From NCBI GenBank assembly GCA_905234495.1, contig CAJOHE010000005.1, positions 1 to 64,000 of the forward strand: a stretch of DNA of 64,000 nt. The letters are read 5' to 3'. Made by a program: the position numbers and the translations under genes. Positions 7,439 through 16,662 of the stretch are shown one piece after another; position 1 is the first letter of the stretch, and each line of letters begins with the position of its first letter. The stretch is from an uncultured Eubacterium sp. (GTDB lineage Bacteria; Bacillota; Clostridia; Oscillospirales; Acutalibacteraceae). The notes under the pieces were generated by a model. That model ran no database searches, was not told the DNA's origin, and saw nothing but the letters and a program-made list of their open reading frames with translations.

Positions 7439-7519
7439 TATAAAACTTGTCAATTATCCTTATTGTTTACGAATTCTATAACGATTTAAGACTGATTGTT
7501 AAAGAAACTATAAAAGTGT

Positions 7520-7547
7520 TTGATAATACTTTGTGTTGTGATATAAT
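7520..7547 (+). promoter_or_regulatory. Promoter of the DUF262 gene
   Basis: TTGATA (7520-7525), 16 nt, TATAAT (7542-7547). Confidence 0.65.
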
Positions 7548-7624
7548 AGAATCAGGATTAAATGCAAACATTTTTCCACTTTATTAATTAATACAAACAA
7601 AGATTTTATTAGGAGATGAACTAA

Positions 7625-9436
7625 ATGGCAATTAATATTGCGCCAAAGTCATTGGATACCGAATTGAGCGAGCTTATGCGCGATGTAGCAACTGGCAAAG
7701 CACAGCTTCCTGAATTTCAACGTAGTTGGACATGGGATGACAATAGGATTATTGGCATTCTTGCTAGCTTGTCACAAGGGTATCCTATGGGCGCTATAAT
7801 GCGTCTTGCATATGGAAACGAAAATGTTAAATTCAAATATAGAACTTTTGAAGGTGTTTCGGTATTAGGGGTGGTTCCTGATTATCTTGTACTGGATGGT
7901 CAACAGCGACTAACATCTATGTATCGTGCTGCTTGTAGCAAAGAGCCTGTGAACACCACAACTGAAAAAGGCAAAAACATCAAACGTTATTATTATCTTG
8001 ATATAAACAAATGCCTTGATGAAAGCGAAGACAGAGAAGATGCAGTTTTTTCTGTTCCAGATGATCGTAAAATAAAAACAAATTTTGATAGGGAAATTAT
8101 CCTTGATTTGTCTACCAAAGAACTCGAATATGAACACGAAATGTTTCCTTTAAATATAGTGTTTGATAGTAGCACACGAGAGGATTGGGCAGATGGGTAT
8201 AAGGAATACCATGGATATAGCAAAGATTATATGGAAAAGTATAAACAGTTTAGAGCTGATGTACTTGATGTTATAACAGGATATAAACTACCGGTAATTA
8301 CACTAGACAAAGATACTCCTAGGGAAGCTGTTTGCAAGGTGTTTGAAAATGTTAATACTGGAGGAGTTCCTCTAACTGTATTTGAACTAGTGACCGCTAC
8401 ATTTGCTACTTATGAATTTGACCTTCGCAAAGATTGGGAAGCCTGTAGAGACATCATTCGGGGCAAAAATGAAACACTCAACACAGATGTTATGCACGGT
8501 GTTGACGAAACGGCATTCTTAACAGCAGTTACGTTATTCACTACATATCATGCTGATACAATGACGACTTGTAAAAAGAAAGATGTTCTTTCGCTAAGGT
8601 TTGACGATTATCAAAAAAATAAAAGCACACTTCTTGAAGGTTATAAATTAGCGCGAAAATTTCTTTTTAGCCAGTATGTTTTTAGAATGCGCGATTTACC
8701 TTATACGACTCAGTTGATTCCGCTTGCTGCTATTTGTGCAGAGATTGGTAAATCCGTATTTAATAAGCCACAAACACAAAACATATTGAGCAAGTGGTTT
8801 TGGTGCGGAATAATGGGCGAAATGTATGGGGGTGCAAACGAAACTCGTTTTGCAAATGATATCGAAGATGTTGTTGCGGCTATAAAAGGGAAAGATAGCC
8901 TTAACCGAACTGTCAATGCTGCATACTTTTCAGCTACCCGTCTCGTATCTTTGCAAACTCGCAATAGTGCGGCATATAAGGGAATAATGGCATTGGTTTA
9001 TAGAGAAAGATGCCATGATTTCGTGAAGGGAACCACTATTGATATCGTGAAAAGTATGGATGAAGCTCCAGACATACATCATATATTCCCTGAGTCCTAT
9101 TGTATAAAAATGAATTACAAAAGAGAGAAGTGGAACTCAATTATTAACAAAACCCCTCTACTGCCTGAGTCAAATAGGCTGGTTGGAGGTGAAGCCCCGA
9201 GTGTCTATATTAAACGCATTATGCGCAAAGCGGAGATTGACGAAAACGAACTGCAATCGCGAGTTGAATCCCATCTTATTAATTATGAATATTTTTCAAC
9301 TGATGATTTTGACAATTATTTTATTAGCAGAGCAAAATCACTTATGAAAGCGATTGAGACAGCCATGGGAAAAACTATAGCAGATAAAAGCTCAGAGCAA
9401 ACGATAAACATTTATGGCGTTACACTTGAAGACTAG
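7625..9436 (+). CDS. DUF262/HNH (GmrSD-like) protein, probable anti-phage nuclease
   Basis: 603 residues. The N-terminal DUF262 (ParB/sulfiredoxin-like) domain shows 'LPEFQRSWTWDD' (28-39) and the nucleotide-hydrolysis motif DGQQR (91-95). A long helical middle follows. Near the C-terminus 'DIHHIFPES' (483-491) with 'ESNRLVGG' is the DUF1524-type HNH nuclease core (H485/H486). DUF262-DUF1524 proteins include the type IV modified-DNA restriction enzyme GmrSD and the related BrxU and SspE defence proteins. Here both halves are in one chain with no partner gene. The gene is visibly AT-richer than its neighbours and has its own promoter and terminators, so recent acquisition is likely. AGGAGATGAACTAA precedes the ATG. 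Confidence 0.8.
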   Translation: MAINIAPKSLDTELSELMRDVATGKAQLPEFQRSWTWDDNRIIGILASLSQGYPMGAIMRLAYGNENVKFKYRTFEGVSVLGVVPDYLVLDGQQRLTSMYRAACSKEPVNTTTEKGKNIKRYYYLDINKCLDESEDREDAVFSVPDDRKIKTNFDREIILDLSTKELEYEHEMFPLNIVFDSSTREDWADGYKEYHGYSKDYMEKYKQFRADVLDVITGYKLPVITLDKDTPREAVCKVFENVNTGGVPLTVFELVTATFATYEFDLRKDWEACRDIIRGKNETLNTDVMHGVDETAFLTAVTLFTTYHADTMTTCKKKDVLSLRFDDYQKNKSTLLEGYKLARKFLFSQYVFRMRDLPYTTQLIPLAAICAEIGKSVFNKPQTQNILSKWFWCGIMGEMYGGANETRFANDIEDVVAAIKGKDSLNRTVNAAYFSATRLVSLQTRNSAAYKGIMALVYRERCHDFVKGTTIDIVKSMDEAPDIHHIFPESYCIKMNYKREKWNSIINKTPLLPESNRLVGGEAPSVYIKRIMRKAEIDENELQSRVESHLINYEYFSTDDFDNYFISRAKSLMKAIETAMGKTIADKSSEQTINIYGVTLED

Positions 9437-9485
9437 CCATAAGATTATTAGCAGTACAAGTGTAAAACGTATATATTTTTACAGT

Positions 9486-9516
9486 AAAAAGGATGTCCGT
9501 AAGGACATCCTTTTTT
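9486..9516. terminator. Bidirectional intrinsic terminator
   Basis: AAAAAGGATGTCC-gtaa-GGACATCCTTTTTT between convergent genes; nearly the same stem and loop as 4171-4206. Confidence 0.85.
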
Positions 9517-9525
9517 ATTATTCGC

Positions 9526-10137
9526 CTATAGAACCCACCGTCTGCCGCAATGGTTGCAGGTGCAAATCTTATCGTTTGCGCCCATACCGGCGGTGTAACG
9601 TGAACCCTTTATATTAAACATTTCACCCCAGAAAGCCTCGTTCCAGTTATATCCGCGTCTGCGAACTGAAACGGAATGACTGCCGCAGCTCGGGCAGATG
9701 CTTGACCTGTCGTTTCTGAACTGCTGCTTAATGACTTTCCTTCGGGATTTATTTGTATATGCCTCAACCGTTCTGAACAGTTTCGGTATCGGCTCGCCGC
9801 AAAGCGGGCAGTTTGAAATATCAACGTCGCCCAGATATTTGCCGCAATGCGGACATTCGGTTAAGTTATACATTTCGGCATGGCGCAACTGCCAGAACCT
9901 CAATGTATTCGGGTAGGCGGTTTCCTGAAATGCGATAACGCTGCCGTCGCTTGACATTATTCTGCCGACCCTGTTCGGAAGAAAAGCGGGCGTTTTACAG
10001 TTCGGACATTCATCGCCGACATATGTGATATTACATCTTGTGCAGAAATTCTCGTTTCCGCCTCCGACGGGCTGACCGCATTTCTTGCAGAAAACCGAGT
10101 CTTGCGGAATGCTTTCGCCGCAATGATTACAAATCAT
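9526..10137 (-). CDS. Multi-zinc-ribbon protein
   Basis: 203 residues with four treble-clef or zinc-ribbon units made of CxxC pairs: C3/C6 with C17/C20, C32/C35 with C44/C47, C95/C98 with C110/C113, and C148/C151 with C194/C197. The first resembles the N-terminal zinc-ribbon of many Firmicute membrane and regulatory proteins. There is no membrane segment. The region between units two and three (about 55-92) may be a small beta domain. The start at 10137 is favoured by GGAG 9 nt upstream and because residue 1 then opens the first ribbon. Function is unknown; nucleic-acid or protein binding is likely. Confidence 0.65.
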   Translation of the reverse strand: MICNHCGESIPQDSVFCKKCGQPVGGGNENFCTRCNITYVGDECPNCKTPAFLPNRVGRIMSSDGSVIAFQETAYPNTLRFWQLRHAEMYNLTECPHCGKYLGDVDISNCPLCGEPIPKLFRTVEAYTNKSRRKVIKQQFRNDRSSICPSCGSHSVSVRRRGYNWNEAFWGEMFNIKGSRYTAGMGANDKICTCNHCGRRWVL

Positions 10138-10255
10138 AATTACATCTCCATTATCGGCTTTTGTATAGCTATAAGCCGATTTCAATGTAATCATAGCACC
10201 GTAAAACGAAGAATACAATTCTTATTTATTCATAGTTCCGATTTTGGGACAGTAA

Positions 10256-12010
10256 CTACTTTTTATAGCCGAAATCGGGGATGTCGGTCCAGCGTTCGCG
10301 GAAGTAGTGGGCGGCAAGCTTGGGGCGCCTGTCGCGGGTGAAAAGTCCCTTCTTGTTGCCGTCGACGCGCATCGTTCCCTGAACGGTCTGGAAATCAGCA
10401 AAATTCCACGCGTGCTCGCCGACAACGTATGCGTATTTATCAAGCACCGAATTGATGCACTTGTAATATTCCGCTTGATATTCCTCGCTGAACATCGCGG
10501 GGACAGCCTGGTGAATTCCGCTGACCGCGTCCGCGCCGTATTCCGTTATCATAAACGGCTTGCCAAACTGCTCAAAGTAGTCGAGCTCGGCGGTCATAGC
10601 CTGCTTTGCCGCGTCGAGGTCGCCGCCGAAAATGTACCAGCCGTAATAGCGGTTGGCGCAAATCACGTCCATCGCGGGGGCGACTTTGTCCTTTGTATAA
10701 TTGTTGTTGCAGACAACGACGGTGACGGGTCGGCTCTGCGGGTCGGCTTCGTGGGCGAGGGAGTAAAGCGGCATAAAGTATTCGTACGCCTGCTCACATT
10801 CCGTGTCGGGCTCGTTTGCAAGCGACCACATAACGATGCAGGGGTGGTTTTTGTCGCGCGAAATCATATCGCGGATAACCGCTCTGTGCGTGTCGGCGGT
10901 CTTGCCGTAGCTCTTCGTGCCGAGCCCCACCGCGGGGGTTTCTGCGATAACGACGATGCCTTCCTCGTCGCAGAGATTGAGCATTTCCTCGCTGTAAGGA
11001 TAGTGCGAGGTGCGGAAGGAATTAGCACCGAGAAGGCGCATAAGAGAGATATCCTTGACGTTTTGCGCCTCGTTGATGCCTCTGCCGAGCGTGATGCTGT
11101 CCTCGTGCTTGCCGAAGCCCTTGAAATAGAAGTCCCTGCCGTTTATCAGGAAGCGGCTGCCCTTAATCTCAACGCTTCGCACGCCGAATTTTTGATAATA
11201 CACGTCGTTTTTATAGACGATTTTCGCCGTGTAAAGATATGCCTTGCCGGGCTGCCAGAGCCTGACGTTTGTGATAGTAATCGGGCTTTCGCAGCTTCCG
11301 TTGGCGACCGTTTTTCCCTCGGCGTCAAGGATTGAAACCTCCGCGCCGCCGTCGCCGCTGAGCTCTGCACTTATGCGGACAAGCGCGTCCGCGCCGTTGA
11401 TTTCGGTCACAACCTCAACGTCCTTTATGTATTCCTTCGGCGTGGTGTAAAGGCTTACCGAGCGGTGAATTCCGCTGTAGTTGAAAAAGTCAAAGTTGGG
11501 GTTATTGCGTGGCTTGAGCGTTGTCTTTCTCACGCTTTCGTAGTCGGGAAGCCCGCTTCCGAACATCGCGCGGCTGTCCTCGTTTCCGACGGGAAGGGTT
11601 GAAAAATCAATGCGGTTGTCGACCGCCACGGTAAGAAGATTGTTAGCGCTGAGCGCGCTCATATCAAGCTCAGCCTCAAAGGGCAGAAAGCCCCCGACGT
11701 GCTCTGCAATTTCATTGCCGTTGAGATAAACCCTGCAGCGGTGTGTCACCGCGCCGAAGCGAAGCACAAGGCGTTCGCACGGAATGGGTGGAAGGGGGAA
11801 CGACGTCTGATAGTACACCCAGCCGTAGTGGTCCCTCAGTTTTATATCGGCCTTCTGGTCGTTGTACGAGGCGGGAACGTATATTTTTTCACACTGCTCA
11901 AAAGCCTTTTCGCAAAGGCTTTCGTCGAGTTCCGCGCCGCCCAGAACAAAGTTCCAGATTCCGTCGAGCTTTATCACTAATCTGCTTTCATTCATCTGAG
12001 TAAACAGCAT
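10256..12010 (-). CDS. uidA: Beta-glucuronidase (GH2)
   Basis: 584 residues with the GH2 order: jelly-roll sugar-binding domain (about 10-185), immunoglobulin-like domain (about 190-280) and TIM barrel (about 285-580). The catalytic acid/base is E400 in 'SLANEPD' and the nucleophile E490 in 'ITEYGADA'. The NxK glucuronate-recognition motif is present (N552, K554, in 'GNKKGLFTRDRRPK'), which separates glucuronidases from galactosidases. The segment after 'AETPAVGLG' (about 358-372) is short, so it lacks the long loop 1 of the E. coli enzyme. No signal peptide is seen, so it is cytoplasmic. It is divergently transcribed from the GH78 gene through overlapping promoters. Confidence 0.9.
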   Translation of the reverse strand: MLFTQMNESRLVIKLDGIWNFVLGGAELDESLCEKAFEQCEKIYVPASYNDQKADIKLRDHYGWVYYQTSFPLPPIPCERLVLRFGAVTHRCRVYLNGNEIAEHVGGFLPFEAELDMSALSANNLLTVAVDNRIDFSTLPVGNEDSRAMFGSGLPDYESVRKTTLKPRNNPNFDFFNYSGIHRSVSLYTTPKEYIKDVEVVTEINGADALVRISAELSGDGGAEVSILDAEGKTVANGSCESPITITNVRLWQPGKAYLYTAKIVYKNDVYYQKFGVRSVEIKGSRFLINGRDFYFKGFGKHEDSITLGRGINEAQNVKDISLMRLLGANSFRTSHYPYSEEMLNLCDEEGIVVIAETPAVGLGTKSYGKTADTHRAVIRDMISRDKNHPCIVMWSLANEPDTECEQAYEYFMPLYSLAHEADPQSRPVTVVVCNNNYTKDKVAPAMDVICANRYYGWYIFGGDLDAAKQAMTAELDYFEQFGKPFMITEYGADAVSGIHQAVPAMFSEEYQAEYYKCINSVLDKYAYVVGEHAWNFADFQTVQGTMRVDGNKKGLFTRDRRPKLAAHYFRERWTDIPDFGYKK

Positions 12011-12025
12011 AAAATCACCCTTTTC

Positions 12026-12054
12026 ATTATAGCATCGCCACTTGCCTAATTCAA
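12026..12054 (-). promoter_or_regulatory. Promoter of the beta-glucuronidase gene
   Basis: Minus strand TTGAAT (12049-12054), 17 nt, TATAAT (12026-12031). It overlaps the plus-strand promoter at 12042-12070, so the two probably compete or share a regulator. Confidence 0.7.
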
Positions 12055-12070
12055 TAAATAAAGTTATAAT
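12042..12070 (+). promoter_or_regulatory. Promoter of the GH78 gene
   Basis: TTGCCT (12042-12047), 17 nt, TATAAT (12065-12070). Confidence 0.7.
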
Positions 12071-12091
12071 AACAGCAAAGGCGGTGAATAT

Positions 12092-13975
12092 ATGTTTTCA
12101 TCAGAATGGATTGCCCCGAATGACCTTCGCGGCAATATGCACATAACGTTTAAAAAGCGGTTTTCCGTAACGGATTTTGAAACCGCTTTGATTCGTATTA
12201 CCGCCGACGATTTTTACAAGCTTTACGTCAACGGCGCCTACGTCGGCGAGGGCCCCGCGCCGTCGTATCCCTTTCGTTACCGCTTCAATGAGTACTACAT
12301 AGGCGATTACCTTAAGGAAGGCGCCAACACCGTCGAGGTGCAGGTGTATTATCAGGGGCTTAAAAACCGCGTGTGGGTGAGCGGCGACGGAAAGGCGGGA
12401 ATGATTGCGGATATTTTTGTCGACGGAAAATACCGCCTCGGCACCGACGGCAGCTGGGAATACGCAGTTGACAATACCTTTGTCGGCGGCGAAAAGCTCG
12501 GCTACGACACCGCTTACACGGAAAACAGGGACTTCACCGTGCATCCCGACAGGGAGAAAAAGGTTAAAGCGACCGAGCCCGACTACGCCTTTGACAGCGA
12601 GGCGTTTCCGTCAGTCAGCGTGGAAAATATATCGGTCGAGCCGAGCATGAACGGCAACGTATATCTCTACGATTTCGGGCGCGAATACGTCGGAACGCCG
12701 ATTGTTAAGGCATATTCCGAAACCGACGGCGGCGAGGTTGTTCTGCATTACGCCGAGGAAACCGACGAAAACGGAAATCCGCGTTTTGATATGAGATGCG
12801 GCTGCCGATACGAGGAAAAGTGCAGGCTCAGAAAGGGCGAAAACCTCATCAGGCAGTACGATTACAAGGGCTTCAGGTATATGGAAATAATCGCCGGAAG
12901 CGGCGTTACCGTCTGCGATGCGGCGGTCGCGGTCCGGCATTTTCCGTTCCCTAAAAATGCGCAAGAAATAATCACCGAAAACGAAAATCTCAAAGCAGTT
13001 TTTAAGCTTTGCAGCGATACTCTTCACTACGGAATTCAGGAATCCCTCATCGACTGCCCGACGCGCGAAAAGGCACAGTACCTTGGCGACGCGTACATTT
13101 CGGGCTTTGCTCATTTCTATCTGACGGGGGACAGCCGTCTGCTTAAAAAGGCGCTTTACGACTTTGCCGATTCCGTGAGATTCAGCGGAAAATTCCTGTC
13201 CGTTGCGCCCTGTTCATATGAGCAGAGGATTGCGGATTACGAGCTTCTCTATCCCGATTTTCTGCTCAAATACTACACGCTGACGGGGGACGGCGAAACG
13301 CTTGCAGAGCTTGCGCCCGTCTGCGACGCGATACTTGACGAATATGCCCGATACGAGAATGAAAGCGGGCTTCTTGAAAATGTCGACGCCGCGTGGAATC
13401 TTGTCGACTGGCCCGGGAATATGCGCGACGGCTATGAGTACAATCCCGACGGGGAGGGGGAACTCGGTCTTCACTGCGTGCTCAACGCTTACTATATTTT
13501 TGCAACGGTGAGCGTGCAGAGGATTCACGCCGTGCTTAATAAGGACTGCGCCGACAAAGCGGCGGGGCTGATTGAGGCGTTCAACGGAGCGTTTTTCAAC
13601 CGTGAAACGGGGCTTTACACCGACTGTAAAGACGGCTCTCATTCCTCGCTTCACTCGAATATGCTGCCCGTCGCCTTCGGCTTCTGCACCGCCGAAACAG
13701 TAATAAATTTCCTTCTTGAAAAGGGGATGAAATGCTCGGTCTATACGGCGTATTTCTACCTTCGGGCGCTCTGCCTTTCGGGGCTTGAAAACGAGGCGCT
13801 TGAGTTAATCGCGTCGGAAGGCGAAAACAGCTGGATGAATATGATTAAAGAGGGCGCGACCGCGACCTTTGAGGCGTGGGGAAGGGACGCAAAGCGGAAC
13901 ACCTCGCTCTTTCACCCGTGGGCAACCGCGCCGATACTGATACTAAACGAGTATTTCAAAGATATGCTGAGATAA
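12092..13975 (+). CDS. Alpha-L-rhamnosidase-like glycoside hydrolase (GH78)
   Basis: 627 residues, cytoplasmic (no signal peptide). N-terminal beta-sandwich domains (about 1-285) include the 'ITADDFYKLYVNGAYVGEGPAPSYP' sugar-binding motif. The (alpha/alpha)6 barrel follows, with the GH78 signature DCPTRE (321-326) in which E326 is the expected general acid; 'FSFWGRD'-like C-terminal elements ('FEAWGRD', about 597) follow. At 627 residues it is shorter than classical RhaB enzymes (about 900), as in the compact Firmicute members. The signature's tail is one residue shorter than usual, so rhamnose specificity is likely but not certain. GGCGGTGAATAT precedes the ATG. Confidence 0.8.
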   Translation: MFSSEWIAPNDLRGNMHITFKKRFSVTDFETALIRITADDFYKLYVNGAYVGEGPAPSYPFRYRFNEYYIGDYLKEGANTVEVQVYYQGLKNRVWVSGDGKAGMIADIFVDGKYRLGTDGSWEYAVDNTFVGGEKLGYDTAYTENRDFTVHPDREKKVKATEPDYAFDSEAFPSVSVENISVEPSMNGNVYLYDFGREYVGTPIVKAYSETDGGEVVLHYAEETDENGNPRFDMRCGCRYEEKCRLRKGENLIRQYDYKGFRYMEIIAGSGVTVCDAAVAVRHFPFPKNAQEIITENENLKAVFKLCSDTLHYGIQESLIDCPTREKAQYLGDAYISGFAHFYLTGDSRLLKKALYDFADSVRFSGKFLSVAPCSYEQRIADYELLYPDFLLKYYTLTGDGETLAELAPVCDAILDEYARYENESGLLENVDAAWNLVDWPGNMRDGYEYNPDGEGELGLHCVLNAYYIFATVSVQRIHAVLNKDCADKAAGLIEAFNGAFFNRETGLYTDCKDGSHSSLHSNMLPVAFGFCTAETVINFLLEKGMKCSVYTAYFYLRALCLSGLENEALELIASEGENSWMNMIKEGATATFEAWGRDAKRNTSLFHPWATAPILILNEYFKDMLR

Positions 13976-13978
13976 AAG

Positions 13979-14011
13979 AAAAGCACTTGAGAATAAACTC
14001 AAGTGCTTTTT
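13979..14011. terminator. Bidirectional intrinsic terminator
   Basis: AAAAGCACTTGAG-aataaa-CTCAAGTGCTTTTT between convergent GH78 and luxS. Confidence 0.85.
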
Positions 14012-14019
14012 CGTATGCG

Positions 14020-14544
14020 TTATGAATCGTAAAAATGCTGACCGTCGTCGGTCACAAGGCGCTCGGTCTTCGGGTATTCAAAGATGGCGCCGTTGCCCTC
14101 GTTTGCCTCGAGATAGGAAGCAAATTCCGCCGCGTACCATTTTGCCATTTCAAGATTGTGCATCAGGTAGTTGCCGCAGTTCACGGGCGCTGCGCCCGGC
14201 ACCTCGTCGTTTTCCTCAACGGATTTGAATGCGCCGAGCATCAGAGCGTAGAGTTCCTGCGGCGCGCGGTCGCCCTTGAGAATGAGATAAAAACCCGTCA
14301 GGCAGCCCATCGGGCCCCAGTAAACGACCTCGTCCTTCCACTCGGGATTGTTGCGAAGGTAGGTGGCGATGATGTGCTCGAGCGAATGCATCGCCGCAAC
14401 ATCAACCGCGGGTTCAACGTTCGGCCTCTTGAGCCTCACGTCATATGTGGTTACAACGCCGTCACCGACAACGTCAACCCTGCTTGTAAATATTCCGGGA
14501 ACAATTCTTGTATGATCCACCGAAAAGCTCTGTATCAATTCCAT
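14020..14544 (-). CDS. luxS: S-ribosylhomocysteine lyase
   Basis: 174 residues. It cleaves S-ribosylhomocysteine to homocysteine and DPD, the AI-2 precursor, in the activated methyl cycle. Metal ligands are visible: H53 and H57 in HSLEH (E56 is the catalytic base) and C123 in 'NCGNY'. C81 in 'GPMGCLTGFY' is the second conserved catalytic residue. Length is slightly above the usual 155-160. AAAGGAG lies 8 nt upstream of the ATG. It follows the unknown 686-residue gene by 45 bp without a terminator, so it may be cotranscribed with it. Confidence 0.93.
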   Translation of the reverse strand: MELIQSFSVDHTRIVPGIFTSRVDVVGDGVVTTYDVRLKRPNVEPAVDVAAMHSLEHIIATYLRNNPEWKDEVVYWGPMGCLTGFYLILKGDRAPQELYALMLGAFKSVEENDEVPGAAPVNCGNYLMHNLEMAKWYAAEFASYLEANEGNGAIFEYPKTERLVTDDGQHFYDS

Positions 14545-14589
14545 TCCATTTCTCCTTTGACTAATAGCTGCGAATGATGGACTTTGAAA

Positions 14590-16650
14590 TTATGTATTAT
14601 CATCCGCATGTGACTGTTTTTCATCCGCTTCTTCTATTTTTTCGATAGTTGAAGATGCGTATTCAATCATTTTCCGTTCTGCTTCAATTAATTTAATCGG
14701 CAGCATTTTCATACACTCGTGATTGTTTTTCATTGCGGCAATTGATCCCATTGTCAAATAAGGATTAACAACAACCGCTTTCTTGAAATAATTGATTTCC
14801 ATTCTGGCGGTATAATATGTCAAAACCAACAACGGGAGGAAACTAATATACTTTTCCATGTTAAAAGATACTCTATTTACCATATTGTGAAAAGCACGAG
14901 ATATTCTGCAAATCTCCGATTCGGTGGTTATGTTACCGTCAATAATATTATGTTCTAATTGTGCAAAATCAATAATGGTTTCAAGATTTTCATCCGTTGC
15001 CTCGAAAAACGTTCCTTTAAGAGCTGAAGACAAAATGCTTTTTTCTTTTTCTGTTAGGATGTTGCTTTTGCGGTCGTTTTGAATATTTATGATTGCGGCA
15101 ATCAAAGCAAAGAACATTAATAACTTATCGTCTATATCTGTGAAACGAAGATTATAATCTTCAATATCTACAAGAGAAAAACATTCCATTATATCCAAAA
15201 CATCTAAATCTGCGGCGTATGTAATCAAAGAGGTCATATCATCACAACCGCATTCTTTACATAGCGTTGCCGTCAGATTTATGAATTTGATTTTTTCCGC
15301 ATCGCTCATATCGGAAAGATAACGAATGTTATTATATTGCTCAAAATTACCGATACCGCACAATTCACTCAGAAGATTTGACAGTTCACCGCTATTCACT
15401 TTTTTATCGCGGATTTCGACCTCGTATTCCTCCATATCAACAACCACGTGCTCTCTGTCAGAACGAATGCTGTCCAAGCGTAGATTCGGCAACCAAATTT
15501 CTTTTAATTTGATATCATCTTCAAAGTCGTTGAGATAGTAAATACTGCTGAAGGTGAATACAAGATAGCCTTTGTGTAATTTGGTGATTTCAATTACTCG
15601 GTTACCAAGAACATCAAGATCGTAATCGATAACAACACCGGCAATTGTTGAATTTCTTTCTATTGCTTCGTCTGTATTTCCCAAGCCTTCGCCCATTTTC
15701 TTTTTCAGATATAAATCCGAAGCGAACATAGTGCTTTTATTAATGACCTCATACGCTTTATCTGTAGCTGTTTTGAGAGGCGAAGACAATCCCTTAAGTA
15801 TAGGCTTTCCTAATTTCCCGGTATCAGTATAGCTCTTTACCAACGCAGATATTCCGTCGTAATCTATGGGCTCGGCAGTGTTGCCATCGCAGGATTCTTC
15901 ATTGTTATCGGCAAAATCTTCTGAATCTTCTTCATCCGTCGGTAGAAGTGAAATAAGATTTTCTGCGCCGAGGCGTTCGTAACAATCGGAAATATATCTG
16001 CATATGTCCTCATCCTCATCTTTGCGCAAATGCAATTCGGTTATAAATTCTTTAAAGTCATCTTTAAAGTCAAATGATTTGTACGCCAAAAATAAAAGGG
16101 TAAAAGACGCAAGTGCAATTAGCTTTTTATCCGAATTACTGTCAATAGTTCTGAGGGTATTGATGTCGAAATCCTCCGCAGAATCGCTTGCGGTTTTATC
16201 ACTGACTGACAAATAGCGGCAGAGATTTACATAATAATTGCGCTGAAGGTCATTTGCAATTCCATTTTTTGTGCATACTTGCAATAACCAACATAAAACC
16301 GTGCAAAGGAAAATGCTCTCATTTCGTCCTTCTTTTAAATCGGCAAAGGTTTTTGAAAGTGAAAGATGATACTTTTCAGCTGCCTCTCTGTCGTTTAAAT
16401 CGTCAGCTATGACAGAAATGCCCTCTTTAATAGGCTCTATCTTGCTTTCGAGAGTTTCATTGATTTTATGAAGCCCGTCAGCTGCCTTTTGCAGGAATTC
16501 CACATTTGCTTTTGAGGCTATTGAAACACCAAACTCAACATTTTTGACATCTCTTTTGCTGTGAACAGTTTTTGGCGCGGTCGGTTTAGACGCTTTTACG
16601 CCTTTTATCTTTCGACCTGCGTTAACTCCGTGATTATTATTTGCACTCAT
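14590..16650 (-). CDS. Unknown protein, second gene of a two-gene cassette
   Basis: 686 residues; I do not recognise a family. The N-terminal 45 residues are basic and probably disordered. A helical block (about 45-230) holds hydrophobic stretches ('FLCTVLCWLLQVC', 'LIALASFTLLFLAYKSF'). An acidic linker (about 238-262) separates a beta-rich segment (about 345-430: 'GYLVFTFSSIYYLND...IWLPNLRLDSIRSDREHVVVDM...EVEI'), which reads like a bacterial PH-like domain. A helical C-terminal half contains more hydrophobic helices ('LLMFFALIAAIINI', 'FLPLLVLTYYTA'). No clear signal peptide. It begins 12 nt after the 391-residue gene, is AT-rich relative to the neighbours, and has AAAGGAGAAGAG upstream. 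Confidence 0.6.
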   Translation of the reverse strand: MSANNNHGVNAGRKIKGVKASKPTAPKTVHSKRDVKNVEFGVSIASKANVEFLQKAADGLHKINETLESKIEPIKEGISVIADDLNDREAAEKYHLSLSKTFADLKEGRNESIFLCTVLCWLLQVCTKNGIANDLQRNYYVNLCRYLSVSDKTASDSAEDFDINTLRTIDSNSDKKLIALASFTLLFLAYKSFDFKDDFKEFITELHLRKDEDEDICRYISDCYERLGAENLISLLPTDEEDSEDFADNNEESCDGNTAEPIDYDGISALVKSYTDTGKLGKPILKGLSSPLKTATDKAYEVINKSTMFASDLYLKKKMGEGLGNTDEAIERNSTIAGVVIDYDLDVLGNRVIEITKLHKGYLVFTFSSIYYLNDFEDDIKLKEIWLPNLRLDSIRSDREHVVVDMEEYEVEIRDKKVNSGELSNLLSELCGIGNFEQYNNIRYLSDMSDAEKIKFINLTATLCKECGCDDMTSLITYAADLDVLDIMECFSLVDIEDYNLRFTDIDDKLLMFFALIAAIINIQNDRKSNILTEKEKSILSSALKGTFFEATDENLETIIDFAQLEHNIIDGNITTESEICRISRAFHNMVNRVSFNMEKYISFLPLLVLTYYTARMEINYFKKAVVVNPYLTMGSIAAMKNNHECMKMLPIKLIEAERKMIEYASSTIEKIEEADEKQSHADDNT

Positions 16651-16662
16651 TTCTCTTCTCCT

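Noticed and set aside
10307..11335. 342-codon plus-strand ORF inside the beta-glucuronidase gene
   Set aside because: It mirrors the GC-rich coding frame of uidA, has no ribosome binding site, and the opposite strand has full catalytic motifs.
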